DNA of 64,000 nt. It comes from a bacterium. Its GTDB lineage: Bacteria > CLD3 > SB21. The stretch's first letter is position 1, and each line of letters opens with the position of its first letter. Shown here in pieces: positions 45,412 through 54,199 of this stretch. The DNA lies in the NCBI GenBank assembly GCA_008933615.1, contig WBUR01000011.1, forward strand, positions 27,170 through 91,169. Direction: 5' to 3'. Made by a program: the position numbers and the translations under genes. The notes beneath the pieces were generated by a model. The model ran no database searches. It was given only the letters and a program-made list of their open reading frames with translations, and had not been told where the DNA came from.

Positions 45412-47232
45412 TTAATCGAGTTCGAATTCTCTCATCCATTCTTTATTATCATCCATGGGCTTCTGATCGGCTTTTTTCAAAACATAGTTTCCTAAAACGA
45501 GGTAATCCATTTCAGTTCGCATAAAGCAGCGGAATGCGTCTTCTGGTGAACAGACAATCGGCTCACCTCTGACATTGAAGGACGTATTGACGATGACCGG
45601 ACATCCTGTTTTTTTATAAAACGCATGTATGAGTTCGTAATAAGCACCGTGCGTGTCTTTGTGAACCGTTTGTACTCGAGCTGAATAGTCAATGTGCGTG
45701 ACAGCCGGAATTTCGGATCGGGGGATATTAAGTTTTTCAATCCCGAATAATTTTTGCTGTTCTTCCGTCATTGGAATTCTTTTCTTGTCGACCACATCGG
45801 CAACTAACAGCATGTATTTACTATCATGATCCATATCAAAATATGCGCCCACATGTTCTCGCAGCACGCTTGGAGCAAAAGGGCGAAATGATTCGCGGTA
45901 TTTGATTTTGAGATTCATCACAGACTGCATTTTAGAGGAACGTGCGTCGCCGATGATACTACGCGAACCGAGGGCGCGCGGGCCAAATTCCATACGCTCC
46001 TGAAACCATCCTACGACTTTTTCGTTCGCTAGTTCGCCGGAGATTTGTGTAATCATTTCTGTTCGGCTTAGCTTCTGAAAGGGAATAGAATTGCCAGCGA
46101 GAAAAGACTCGATATATTCGTCGGAAAAATGAGGTCCCAGATAAGAGCCGTGCTGTGTATCGTCAACTTCATTGCAAGTTCTAGGATTCTGGAGATATTG
46201 ATACCAAACGAAGAGTGCCGCTCCCAGCGCGCTCCCGGCATCGCCTGCCGCAGGCTGTATCCATATATCCTCAAATATATTATCCTTGAGTAATTTGCCG
46301 TTTGCAACACAATTCAGCGCAACTCCGCCGGCTAAACACAGTTTTTTTTGTCCGGTAACCTTTCTGATGTGTTTGGCCATTCGGAGCATGATTTCCTCGG
46401 TTACCACCTGAACGGATTTTGCGAGATCCATTTCACGCTGAGTCAGCCAGGATTCCGGCTCACGCGGCGGCCCGCCAAACAACTTATGAAATTTGGCGTT
46501 GGTCATCGTAAGGCCTGCGGCAAAATTAAAGTAGTCCATATTTAATTTAAAACTGCCGTCCTCCTTGAGGTCAATAATATGCTTGTATATCAAATCAACA
46601 TATTTCGGTTCTCCGTAGGGCGCCAGCCCCATGACCTTGTACTCGCCGGAGTTTACTTTAAAGCCCGTATAATAAGTAAAAGCGGAATAGAGAAGGCCTA
46701 CAGAATGCGGAAAATGAATTTCGAAATCGATAGCCAATTGATTTCCTTTAGCGACGCCAAAACTGGTGGTCGTCCATTCGCCGACACCATCGATCGTGAG
46801 AAAAGCAGCCTCTGAGTAGGGCGAAGGAAAAAAAGCGGCTGCGGCATGTGACTCGTGATGTTCAGGGTAGATGATCTTACCCTTAAATTCCTTCAATTCG
46901 TCCATAATGAGTTCCGGCATCCATAATTTTTTTCGGATCCATTGCGGCATAGCTTTCATGAAAGAATTAAGGCCAAATGGCGCATAAGCGAAATACGTTC
47001 GCAGAAGGCGCTCGAATTTGACCAATGGCTTTTCATAAAAAGCTACGTAATCGATCTGGCTTAGAACAATGCCGGCATGGTTTAAACAGAAATGAACCGC
47101 ATGATGCGGAAAATTGTCATCCTGTTTTTTCCGTGTAAACCGCTCTTCTTGAGCCGCTGCTATGATTTCACCGTCCTTTATGAGTGCTGCCGCGGAATCA
47201 TGGTAAAAACAGGAGATGCCGAGAATGTACAT
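45412..47232 (-). CDS. Carbamoyltransferase, NodU/CmcH family, first copy
   Basis: A 606-residue enzyme that transfers carbamoyl from carbamoyl phosphate via a carbamoyladenylate to a sugar or other hydroxyl. The N-terminal ASKHA-fold part starts MYILGISCFYHDSAAALI and has the metal-site HHESHAAA (His125, His126, His129). A C-terminal YrdC-like catalytic part contains FGPRALGSRSI and NTSFNVRGEPIVCSPEDA. ATG at 47232 is preferred over an upstream start that would overlap the Wzi-like gene. SxtJ lies immediately downstream. Confidence 0.92.
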   Translation of the reverse strand: MYILGISCFYHDSAAALIKDGEIIAAAQEERFTRKKQDDNFPHHAVHFCLNHAGIVLSQIDYVAFYEKPLVKFERLLRTYFAYAPFGLNSFMKAMPQWIRKKLWMPELIMDELKEFKGKIIYPEHHESHAAAAFFPSPYSEAAFLTIDGVGEWTTTSFGVAKGNQLAIDFEIHFPHSVGLLYSAFTYYTGFKVNSGEYKVMGLAPYGEPKYVDLIYKHIIDLKEDGSFKLNMDYFNFAAGLTMTNAKFHKLFGGPPREPESWLTQREMDLAKSVQVVTEEIMLRMAKHIRKVTGQKKLCLAGGVALNCVANGKLLKDNIFEDIWIQPAAGDAGSALGAALFVWYQYLQNPRTCNEVDDTQHGSYLGPHFSDEYIESFLAGNSIPFQKLSRTEMITQISGELANEKVVGWFQERMEFGPRALGSRSIIGDARSSKMQSVMNLKIKYRESFRPFAPSVLREHVGAYFDMDHDSKYMLLVADVVDKKRIPMTEEQQKLFGIEKLNIPRSEIPAVTHIDYSARVQTVHKDTHGAYYELIHAFYKKTGCPVIVNTSFNVRGEPIVCSPEDAFRCFMRTEMDYLVLGNYVLKKADQKPMDDNKEWMREFELD

Positions 47233-47239
47233 ATGTTTC

Positions 47240-48796
47240 CTAATCAACTTTAATGAAATGATCTGTGCTAATATCAATTTGTACTAAGAAATACATTGAC
47301 GTTTCGTCACGATTTCTAATGTGTTTTCGATTCAGAACGTTGTCTAATCCAATCCTGGCTTGTCCAAATATATATTGGTTATGCCGGTACAGAACTCCAA
47401 GTGATACTGCAAGAGTTTTTTCGACAACTCCCGACGGGAAGGACAACTTTACAAACGTTGAATCTTCGAAATCATTGGATGCCAAATTGCGTTCGCCTTG
47501 TTTGGCGAAAGTTGCATCCAGATCAAAAATCCATTTGGGTATTGGAAAATATTTAAGATTCAAATTCCATGATTCGCGGTCGTTTGATTCATTCCCCAAA
47601 CCTCTGCCTTCATACGAATACGACTGCCATGGGCGCTTTTGTTTTACATTATAAGTGTAACTGCCGACATTCTCGTATTGTAAAGTCGAGTGTGTGTTCT
47701 GAACAAGAATATCGTTTCCTTGAACGGCAAACAAAAACCCAAGTCGGTCTGAAGAAGTCTTACGGTTCGGCGCGGGATCATTTGGCCCGTCCAAAATAAA
47801 ATCATCAATGAGTATTTGACCCTTAAAATTAAATTTTCGCAGAGGAATAAAAAAGTCAAAAGCCAGGTTTTCATTCGCTTCTTTACCGTCATTAGTTTGC
47901 GCATTCATAAAAATACCGAATGGATTCATGTAAGAAAATTCAATAGATTGATTGGGTCCACCATAAACAACTGTTTCAGAAAACCCAAGATTGATACCGT
48001 TATTGAATTTTAAATCTAACCGATGAGCAGAAAAATAACGCTCCGCTGTGAGACCGCCGGATGCAACAGCATTTAGTTTTGCAAAAGTGCTGTGAAATGC
48101 GATGTGTTTCGTTTCAAAATTTAATCCAATTTGATCATAGGTATAAGGGTTATCTGATAAAATCAAACTTTGATTTGAAAAAGGAGCCCAATTGTGAGAA
48201 GTCCTGCCTATAAAAAAACCTAATTGACCGAATTTAAATATCCCATAGCCGTCTTCCAGTCGTGCTGCAATCCAATCCGCTTTTCTTCCGGAATACGTTG
48301 GATCGCTAAGTAATCCATTGTCAATCCGGCCACGCAAGAAAACGCCAAGATGATTCATGGAGTATGAGATTTCCGGATTAACAAAAAAGTCGGATTCAAA
48401 ATGATTATCTTGGTAATAGTTCGAAGTTCCAGATGATGTTTTCACTGAGACGGCAACTTCCCTGTTATTATCAGAATCCAAAAAAGTAATCTCAGTTGCA
48501 AATTCTTTTCGCAGCAGTTCTATCCAATATTTTTCAGCCGGGGTAAGAGTTTCATTTTCGAGATTAATAAGTGCCTTTGCAAGATCGGCTCTATTATAAG
48601 GTTTAATCGAATAATACAAATCCTTCAGGTAACCGCGATCCTGAAGCAGTTGAATGTAAGTGTACGCCCAATGATCCGTATACAATAATGTTGACCCCAT
48701 GTTCTCAGATGAAGACGGTGATTTATCCTGGGCAATAACATGCAAACAGGAAAACAAAAAAATATGAGATAAAAAATGGAGCACTCTATTAATCAT
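47240..48796 (-). CDS. Wzi-like capsule assembly outer membrane protein
   Basis: A 518-residue exported protein: signal peptide (about 1-23), a helical N-terminal segment with DHWAYTYIQLLQDRGYL and IKPYNRADLAKAL, then an extended alternating-strand beta-barrel with frequent aromatic residues. This layout fits Wzi-type capsule-assembly proteins that anchor surface polysaccharide. I found no single diagnostic motif, so the call is by pattern. The ATG at 48796 overlaps the stop of the upstream MraY-like gene; an earlier in-frame ATG lies at 48805. Confidence 0.6.
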   Translation of the reverse strand: MINRVLHFLSHIFLFSCLHVIAQDKSPSSSENMGSTLLYTDHWAYTYIQLLQDRGYLKDLYYSIKPYNRADLAKALINLENETLTPAEKYWIELLRKEFATEITFLDSDNNREVAVSVKTSSGTSNYYQDNHFESDFFVNPEISYSMNHLGVFLRGRIDNGLLSDPTYSGRKADWIAARLEDGYGIFKFGQLGFFIGRTSHNWAPFSNQSLILSDNPYTYDQIGLNFETKHIAFHSTFAKLNAVASGGLTAERYFSAHRLDLKFNNGINLGFSETVVYGGPNQSIEFSYMNPFGIFMNAQTNDGKEANENLAFDFFIPLRKFNFKGQILIDDFILDGPNDPAPNRKTSSDRLGFLFAVQGNDILVQNTHSTLQYENVGSYTYNVKQKRPWQSYSYEGRGLGNESNDRESWNLNLKYFPIPKWIFDLDATFAKQGERNLASNDFEDSTFVKLSFPSGVVEKTLAVSLGVLYRHNQYIFGQARIGLDNVLNRKHIRNRDETSMYFLVQIDISTDHFIKVD

Positions 48797-49904
48797 CTTT
48801 ATCATTTCGACTTGCGGCGGACGTACTGTCTGCTTTCTTATCATCAGTATTTTCATCATCATCAACAGGCACTTTTGCGTAAGAAAGGAATCTTACAAAA
48901 ACGAATGCGAACATGCCGACAAAAAACAATACCCCCATGATAAATTTATTAGACTTGTTAAACGCGGCAAACAAAAAAGCCATCGAAGCAAAGAACAAAC
49001 AGATTACATAAAGTACGATTACGGTTTTCTGATGGCTATATCCGTAAGAAAGTAATACGTGGTGGATGTGTTCTCTATCCGCTGTAAAAATATTTCTCTT
49101 TGCTTTGGCACGCCGTACAATAGCAAGCGCAGTATCTAAAACAGGGTATCCTAAAGCTATAAAAGGAACTAAAATAGCGAAGCTCACGGCAGATTTCTGC
49201 GAACTGATCAGCCCTAGTGCTGCAAGGACGAGGCCTATGAACATGCTGCCCGAATCGCCCATAAAAATTTTCGCAGGATAAAAATTATGCCTCAGGAAAC
49301 CTAAAATACTTCCGGTTAGTCCAAAGCTTAATAATGCAACATAGGATTTGTCCAGATATAGCCCGATTAGAAATATCGTCATAGCCACGATCAGTGACAC
49401 GCCCGAAGCAAGTCCGTCTAATCCGTCAACAAGATTAATGGCATTGATTACGCCGATTACCCAAAGAATAGTTAACGGATAACTAAATGCTCCTAGTTCA
49501 AAAGCTCCGCCGAATGGGTTCGATATGGCTTCAATATTGAAACCAAAAATAATAAGTATGACTGCGGAAAAAACCTGCGCGGCCAATTTGATCCAGGGGC
49601 GTATATTATAGATGTCATCCACGGCTCCTACGATTACAATAAAGGTAGATGCAACTAAAAGCCCGAGGATATTCATTTCTTTTTCTTCGAAAAAACGAGG
49701 GTACCCGAAATAAGCAATGATCAACGATATGCAAAAACCGACGTAGATGGCAATACCTCCCAGACGCGGGATTGCACGTGTGTGGACTTTACGCGCATCC
49801 GGTTTATCCAGAAACCCCCGCTCAATTAGCCTATCTTTTATGTAAGGCGTCAGAAAAAAAGAAATGCCCAATCCGGATATAAACACAAAGATGTAAGCAA
49901 TCAC
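48789..49904 (-). CDS. Polyprenyl-phosphate sugar-1-phosphate transferase (MraY/WecA family)
   Basis: A 371-residue integral membrane enzyme with about ten helices. NAINLVDGLDGLASG (about 153-167), the Asp-rich loop near 115 (GAVDDIYN) and FMGDSGSMFIG (about 214-224) are the PNPT superfamily sites. It primes glycan synthesis by making undecaprenyl-PP-sugar, most likely GlcNAc-like. It is more WecA/TagO-like than MraY because no mur or division genes are nearby. GTG start at 49904; the C terminus has an acidic/serine tail. Confidence 0.88.
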   Translation of the reverse strand: MIAYIFVFISGLGISFFLTPYIKDRLIERGFLDKPDARKVHTRAIPRLGGIAIYVGFCISLIIAYFGYPRFFEEKEMNILGLLVASTFIVIVGAVDDIYNIRPWIKLAAQVFSAVILIIFGFNIEAISNPFGGAFELGAFSYPLTILWVIGVINAINLVDGLDGLASGVSLIVAMTIFLIGLYLDKSYVALLSFGLTGSILGFLRHNFYPAKIFMGDSGSMFIGLVLAALGLISSQKSAVSFAILVPFIALGYPVLDTALAIVRRAKAKRNIFTADREHIHHVLLSYGYSHQKTVIVLYVICLFFASMAFLFAAFNKSNKFIMGVLFFVGMFAFVFVRFLSYAKVPVDDDENTDDKKADSTSAASRNDKDD

Positions 49905-49905
49905 T

Positions 49906-50754
49906 TTAGACCTCTGCTTTTTGTGTGGACGGTTCAGATCTTATCACAAGATCGTCATCTCGCCATGTAGCAGGAAAATGATAATCTGTATTTATTTTGA
50001 ACATCTTTTTTGCTAAGACCAATAATGCAAATTGGGGTAAAGCCATCATTCGAGGCGCCCTAAATGGTTGTTGAAACAGGCGAAACAGCCACTCCAGATG
50101 TAATCGAAGCATCCACGCCGGCGGGCGGGGGACATTACCTGTTATGGCGTCGAAGCTGCCGCCCACACCCATACAGACAGGAATAATGACAACGTCTTTT
50201 TTGCTTCGACTTCGGATCATTTCAATCCAATTTTCCTGAATCAACGCACCCATGGCAACGAAAACAATATCCGGTTTTGTTGTCATGATGTCAGAAAGCG
50301 TTGCTTGAATGTCATTATCATTCTTGAAGTATCCGTTACGAAACCCGACAATGGTTGCACCAGGATAATCGCGATGAAAAATGTCTTTAGATTTTTCAAC
50401 CGTTGCTTCTGAACTGCCAAGGAGGAAAACACGATATTTTTTTTCAGAGGCGAGTTTCATAATGTCACACATTAAATCACATCCGGGAATTGCGGAATAT
50501 TTTATCCCGCTGAATTGCGTCATGGCCCACGCAATGCCGTATGCATCCGGATATAGGAGGTCCGAGGCCGCAATATGCTGCGCCAGGGTTTCTTCTTTTC
50601 TGGCTCGGCAAACTTTAATCGGATTCAAGGCCATCAAGTGGTTGGAATTTTTTCGTTCCGTAACCCAACTTGTTACCGTTTTCAATATGTCTTCACGTGA
50701 CAAAGTGCTCGTCTGAAAACCTAACACGTTTATCGTCTTAGCTGATTTAATCAT
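49906..50754 (-). CDS. WecG/TagA/CpsF family glycosyltransferase
   Basis: A 282-residue GT26 enzyme that adds the second sugar (ManNAc-type in TagA, ManNAcA in WecG) to the polyprenyl-PP-sugar. YPDAYGIAWAM (about 68-78), FLLGSSEATVEKSKD (about 110-124), MGVGGSFDAITG (about 199-210) and PPAWMLRLHLEWLFRLFQQP (about 214-233) are in place. It is encoded just upstream of the sugar-phosphate transferase, with which it should act in sequence. Confidence 0.92.
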   Translation of the reverse strand: MIKSAKTINVLGFQTSTLSREDILKTVTSWVTERKNSNHLMALNPIKVCRARKEETLAQHIAASDLLYPDAYGIAWAMTQFSGIKYSAIPGCDLMCDIMKLASEKKYRVFLLGSSEATVEKSKDIFHRDYPGATIVGFRNGYFKNDNDIQATLSDIMTTKPDIVFVAMGALIQENWIEMIRSRSKKDVVIIPVCMGVGGSFDAITGNVPRPPAWMLRLHLEWLFRLFQQPFRAPRMMALPQFALLVLAKKMFKINTDYHFPATWRDDDLVIRSEPSTQKAEV

Positions 50755-50767
50755 TGTTTTCTTAGCA

Positions 50768-52492
50768 TTAAACTTTTTTTGTCCAGTCTACTTCAACAAT
50801 GAAATTGCCGATCGCCAGCGCATGGATCTTACTTTGCGCAAATGCCGTAATGGCTTCTTCCGGAGATCGTACTATCGGTTCCTCATGCATATTGAAACTG
50901 GTGTTCACTAAAATGGAATGTCCTGTGAGCTTCTTGTATTCTTTCAGAATATGATAATACGACCGGTTTATTTCCTCAGTTACAATTTGTGGACGGGCTG
51001 TTTTGTCAACGTGGGTAATAGCGGGCGCCGTCTCTGAACATTTAGCAGTTACATTGTACGTGACGGTCATGAATTCAGCCGCATAATCGTGTTGTTTGTC
51101 GTAGTTGACCAAATATTCGTGCGCATCTTCTTTTAGCAGGACCGGAGCAAAAGGCATAAATTCCGTGCGGTTCAATTGTTCGTTCAGCCATGCATTAACC
51201 GTTCGATCCTGACAATGATACAAAATCGAACGATTACCAAGCGCGCGGGGTCCGTATTCCATTTTTCCGTTGAATCGTGCGACAATTTTCTTGTCGGCAA
51301 GAAGTTTTGCGATGGCGGCTTCGATGTTATCGGGGCGTGAGTATGTGAATCCTGATTTTTTTAGCGCAGTTTCAATTTCAGCCTCTGTATAATCCGATCC
51401 GAGATATACAGTTTGAAAACGATACGGTTTAAAATTGGAATGATTTTTTGCATAGATCTCGAACGCGGCTCCAGCGGCTAAACCGCCGTCACCCATGTTG
51501 GGGAAAACGTAAATTTCTTCAGCGTTTGTCTTTTCCCAAAGATCCTGGTTTAGTTTAACGTTTGCAAAGACTCCGCCGCTTAAGGCGATACGTTTAGCGC
51601 CTGTTTTCTTGCACGCATCAACCGCATATTGGCTTATCATTTCCTCAAAATTGCGTTGAATGCCGGCAGCAACGTCCTCTCTGGAATAAGGTTTTAGTAA
51701 TTTTTCGAGAATGCGAATTTCAGCCTGAAGCCAGCCTCCCTTGTTGACAAAACTGAATTTTTTCGAATCGTAAGAAATTCGTTTGGCGAAAATATCTTTG
51801 GTTGCGTCTGCATTGCCGAAAGCGGCTAATCCGGTCACTTTACCTTCATGCCGTAGGGCAATGAACCCCAATATATGTGTAACGTAACAATAATAGAAGC
51901 CTGGAGAATGATAGGCGGGTATTGAATTGATCAATTGCATTTTACCGTCTTTACAATCGTAAATGCGGGAACACCACCCGTCGCCGCTCGCATCCAACGT
52001 CAATGTTAAACAATCGTTCCACCCGGAAGTAAAATAGGCGCCCGTTGCATGGGAAAGGTGATGATCAACAAAATGCGTCGGAGCGGTGATGTTATGCTCT
52101 TTTAACTTATTCTCAATTTCAGACGTACCGCGAAAAATTGAGCTCTCAAAAACCTTTCGAGTAGCTTTTGTTCCAATCCCAGTGCCCATAAGTATTCCGG
52201 TGAGAGGCGTATTACTTAGTTCCGCAAAAAATGTTCTAAAAAAACCGACCGATTCATAACCGAATTCCAAAGGCTTTGCCCGCGTTGAACTTGTTCCGGC
52301 AATCGCAACGGCGTCAATTTGTTCAGCGCGAATATTTGCCGATCGCAAGCACTCCGGAATCGATAAATCGGGGAATCCCCAATACATTTTTTTTCGGTTG
52401 AGGCGTTCTTCATTGATGGCCGTAACGATTTTTCCGTCAACGATAATGGCAGCACCTGCATCGTGCCCCGTGCTGAGTCCGAGAATAATCAT
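50768..52492 (-). CDS. Carbamoyltransferase, NodU/CmcH family, second copy
   Basis: A 574-residue enzyme with the same two-part plan as the one at 45412-47232 but clearly diverged. MIILGLSTGHDAGAAIIVDG starts the ASKHA part, DHHLSHATGAYF (about 143-154, His144, His145, His148) is the metal site, and YGPRALGNRSI and NTSFNMHEEPIVRSPEEA mark the C-terminal half. It lies in a different part of the cluster and is overlapped 4 bases by the helical-toroid gene, so the two may act together. Confidence 0.92.
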   Translation of the reverse strand: MIILGLSTGHDAGAAIIVDGKIVTAINEERLNRKKMYWGFPDLSIPECLRSANIRAEQIDAVAIAGTSSTRAKPLEFGYESVGFFRTFFAELSNTPLTGILMGTGIGTKATRKVFESSIFRGTSEIENKLKEHNITAPTHFVDHHLSHATGAYFTSGWNDCLTLTLDASGDGWCSRIYDCKDGKMQLINSIPAYHSPGFYYCYVTHILGFIALRHEGKVTGLAAFGNADATKDIFAKRISYDSKKFSFVNKGGWLQAEIRILEKLLKPYSREDVAAGIQRNFEEMISQYAVDACKKTGAKRIALSGGVFANVKLNQDLWEKTNAEEIYVFPNMGDGGLAAGAAFEIYAKNHSNFKPYRFQTVYLGSDYTEAEIETALKKSGFTYSRPDNIEAAIAKLLADKKIVARFNGKMEYGPRALGNRSILYHCQDRTVNAWLNEQLNRTEFMPFAPVLLKEDAHEYLVNYDKQHDYAAEFMTVTYNVTAKCSETAPAITHVDKTARPQIVTEEINRSYYHILKEYKKLTGHSILVNTSFNMHEEPIVRSPEEAITAFAQSKIHALAIGNFIVEVDWTKKV

Positions 52493-53661
52493 GCAACTCC
52501 TTGATTCATTTTTTCATCATATACACAATAGGTGAGGGCATGGTACATCCATGCCTGCGACCATCGCATATAGGAAATCTTATTAGTAAAATATTTTCTT
52601 TTCTGAAAATAGAAAAAACCTTTTTCATCCTGCATATGCTGAATTACCCAATGCATCAATTTGTTTCGAATCGCCTCGGCCTGCGGATGAAAACGCTTTA
52701 ATTTTGTAAGCGTTAGGAGGCCTTGTGCCGCGCTGTGAATATCAATCGGAAATACGCGATCGTGAAAATACTTCGGCGTACCGTTCTCAAGAAAAAAATG
52801 ATTGATAAAAAAATCAAAACCTATAGTGAGATTTTTTTCAAACTCCTTGTCGCCGGTTGAATCAATAAAATGTTTCAGCGATTCCAAAACAAAACCGGTA
52901 TGAAAACTGTCTATCCATTTCTGGATATTCGTCTCTGCATAATTCCATGAACCGTCGGCTTTTTGATACTTCATAACGTATCCAACGGCGCGTTTGGCTG
53001 TTTGTCTTAATTGCTCTTCACGTGTAAAAGAAAAAACTCGGGCCAACAGCCCGGCGCCAAGAATATTGGCATTATGAACTTTTAACTGATCAATCGGGGT
53101 GTAGCTGAAACAAATAAAATCACCATCTTCTGAACAGTGCAAATCCTTCAAAATAAAATCACACGCTCCGCGAGCGACGCGTAAATAGTTCTCGTATCCG
53201 GTTGCTTCGTATGCATCCAAAAAAGCATGCGCTACGTAGGACGTATTGACAACGGTCGGAGTGTATTTTGGAACGAAAAACACACGGCTTTGCCAATCGA
53301 AATTATAACCCCAGCAATTCCCAGAATAACCTTTACTGGATAATTGAGATAATAATGTAGTCAAAAATCCGAGTTTTTTCAAATAGTTTTTATCGGATGT
53401 GACACTCCAAAGGTGGGATGTTGCTGATAATAAAAGGCCAAGACCTTTTGGATTGTAGCCGCGTGGCACCAATAAAAGGGGACGTAGGTTCAGGGGTAAA
53501 ATTTTTAGGGCTTGAATGAACGCAATACGCAAGCTCTTGTTTTTGAAGGACAATGCAGATAATAGAGGGGAATTCAAGGCGTCATAACAGTCGTAACCTT
53601 GATATTTTTCCTTTTCGATATAATTTTCTAAAGAACGAAGAGAATCAAGCGCGATTTCCAT
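52489..53661 (-). CDS. Unrecognised (alpha/alpha)-toroid protein coupled to the second carbamoyltransferase
   Basis: A 390-residue soluble protein without signal peptide. It is built of helical hairpins with aromatic repeats such as YLRVARGACDFIL, RQTAKRAVGYVMKYQKADGSWNYAE and GFVLESLKHFIDSTGD, typical of six-hairpin (alpha/alpha) toroids (glycosidases, lyases, epimerases). I cannot assign the family or see a certain catalytic pair. Homologues of this shape turn up in polysaccharide loci and are sometimes given wrong names. It overlaps the carbamoyltransferase by 4 bases (ATGA at 52489-52492), implying translational coupling. Confidence 0.65.
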   Translation of the reverse strand: MEIALDSLRSLENYIEKEKYQGYDCYDALNSPLLSALSFKNKSLRIAFIQALKILPLNLRPLLLVPRGYNPKGLGLLLSATSHLWSVTSDKNYLKKLGFLTTLLSQLSSKGYSGNCWGYNFDWQSRVFFVPKYTPTVVNTSYVAHAFLDAYEATGYENYLRVARGACDFILKDLHCSEDGDFICFSYTPIDQLKVHNANILGAGLLARVFSFTREEQLRQTAKRAVGYVMKYQKADGSWNYAETNIQKWIDSFHTGFVLESLKHFIDSTGDKEFEKNLTIGFDFFINHFFLENGTPKYFHDRVFPIDIHSAAQGLLTLTKLKRFHPQAEAIRNKLMHWVIQHMQDEKGFFYFQKRKYFTNKISYMRWSQAWMYHALTYCVYDEKMNQGVA

Positions 53662-53707
53662 TAATTTTTATTATAATTTGTGTAACTGCTCAGGTATGAA
53701 AAATTTA

Positions 53708-53740
53708 ACCACGGAGACACCGAGAACACCGAGTTTCACG
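53708..53740. repeat. Left arm of inverted repeat flanking the GxxExxY gene
   Basis: Contains the iterated unit CACNGAGA: CACGGAGA, CACCGAGAA, CACCGAG, CACGAAG. It matches, in inverted orientation, the arm at 54158-54193 with few mismatches, and lies 3 bases beyond the stop codon of the gene at 53744. Confidence 0.75.
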
Positions 53741-53743
53741 AAG

Positions 53744-54154
53744 TCATTCCTTTGGTAACGCGGCAAATTTTTCAGTAACCAAAGATACTAAATATTCTTT
53801 TATGTTTTCACAATGAAAATTGATTAACAATCCTTTGGGTTTTAGTGTCAATTTCAAATATGATAAAAGTTGAGCTTTATACAATGGAATCAACTGCTCG
53901 ACGGCTTTGAGTTCAACAATGATTACATCGTTAACAAGCACATCCAATTTTAAGCTTCCGCCTAAATCTTTTCCCTTATAAATAACCGGAACATAAACCT
54001 GTGACTTTACCAACAATCCTGCGCTTTTCATTTCGTCAATGAGACAAGATTCGTAAACGGATTCAAGCAATCCGGGGCCAAGATGTTTATGAACTTCAAT
54101 GGCGCAGCCTATTATCTTATAAGAAATCTCATTTATTGACTTCTGCGTAATCAT
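53744..54154 (-). CDS. GxxExxY protein (PD-(D/E)XK-like)
   Basis: A 136-residue protein with the naming motif in GPGLLESVYE (about 26-35, Gly-x-x-Glu-x-x-Tyr). A nuclease-like core follows: LKLDVLVNDVIIVELKAVE (about 69-87), where Asp72 and Glu/Lys of ELK would form a PD-(D/E)XK site. The family function is unknown; it is often seen as a repeated, scattered gene in environmental bacteria. It is unrelated to the surrounding glycan genes. The right inverted arm abuts the ATG. Confidence 0.85.
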   Translation of the reverse strand: MITQKSINEISYKIIGCAIEVHKHLGPGLLESVYESCLIDEMKSAGLLVKSQVYVPVIYKGKDLGGSLKLDVLVNDVIIVELKAVEQLIPLYKAQLLSYLKLTLKPKGLLINFHCENIKEYLVSLVTEKFAALPKE

Positions 54155-54157
54155 TTT

Positions 54158-54193
54158 CTCTGTGTTTCTCAGTGTTCTCCGTGTCTCTGTGGT
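54158..54193. repeat. Right arm of inverted repeat flanking the GxxExxY gene
   Basis: On the minus strand it reads four times CACNGAGA (CACAGAGA, CACGGAGAA, CACTGAGAAA, CACAGAGA) and ends 3 bases before the ATG at 54154, so it forms the 5' leader of the gene. Confidence 0.75.
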
Positions 54194-54199
54194 GAGTAG

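Larger units (their letters stand above)
53708..54193 (-). mobile_element. Putative GxxExxY cassette bounded by inverted repeats
   Basis: One gene and its immediate inverted arms, about 490 bases in all, set between the helical-toroid gene and the fused oxidoreductase gene of the glycan cluster. No transposase is encoded, and flanking target-site duplications were not recognised. It could be a non-autonomous insertion or a folded RNA unit. Status as a mobile element is inference. Confidence 0.4.

Noticed and set aside
48789..49904. MraY of peptidoglycan synthesis
   Set aside because: The setting is a glycan cluster with a WecG/TagA partner next door, and there are no mur or fts genes.
53708..54193. 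Iterated CACNGAGA units as a CRISPR array
   Set aside because: The repeats are short, degenerate, without spacers and inverted about one gene; no cas gene is present.
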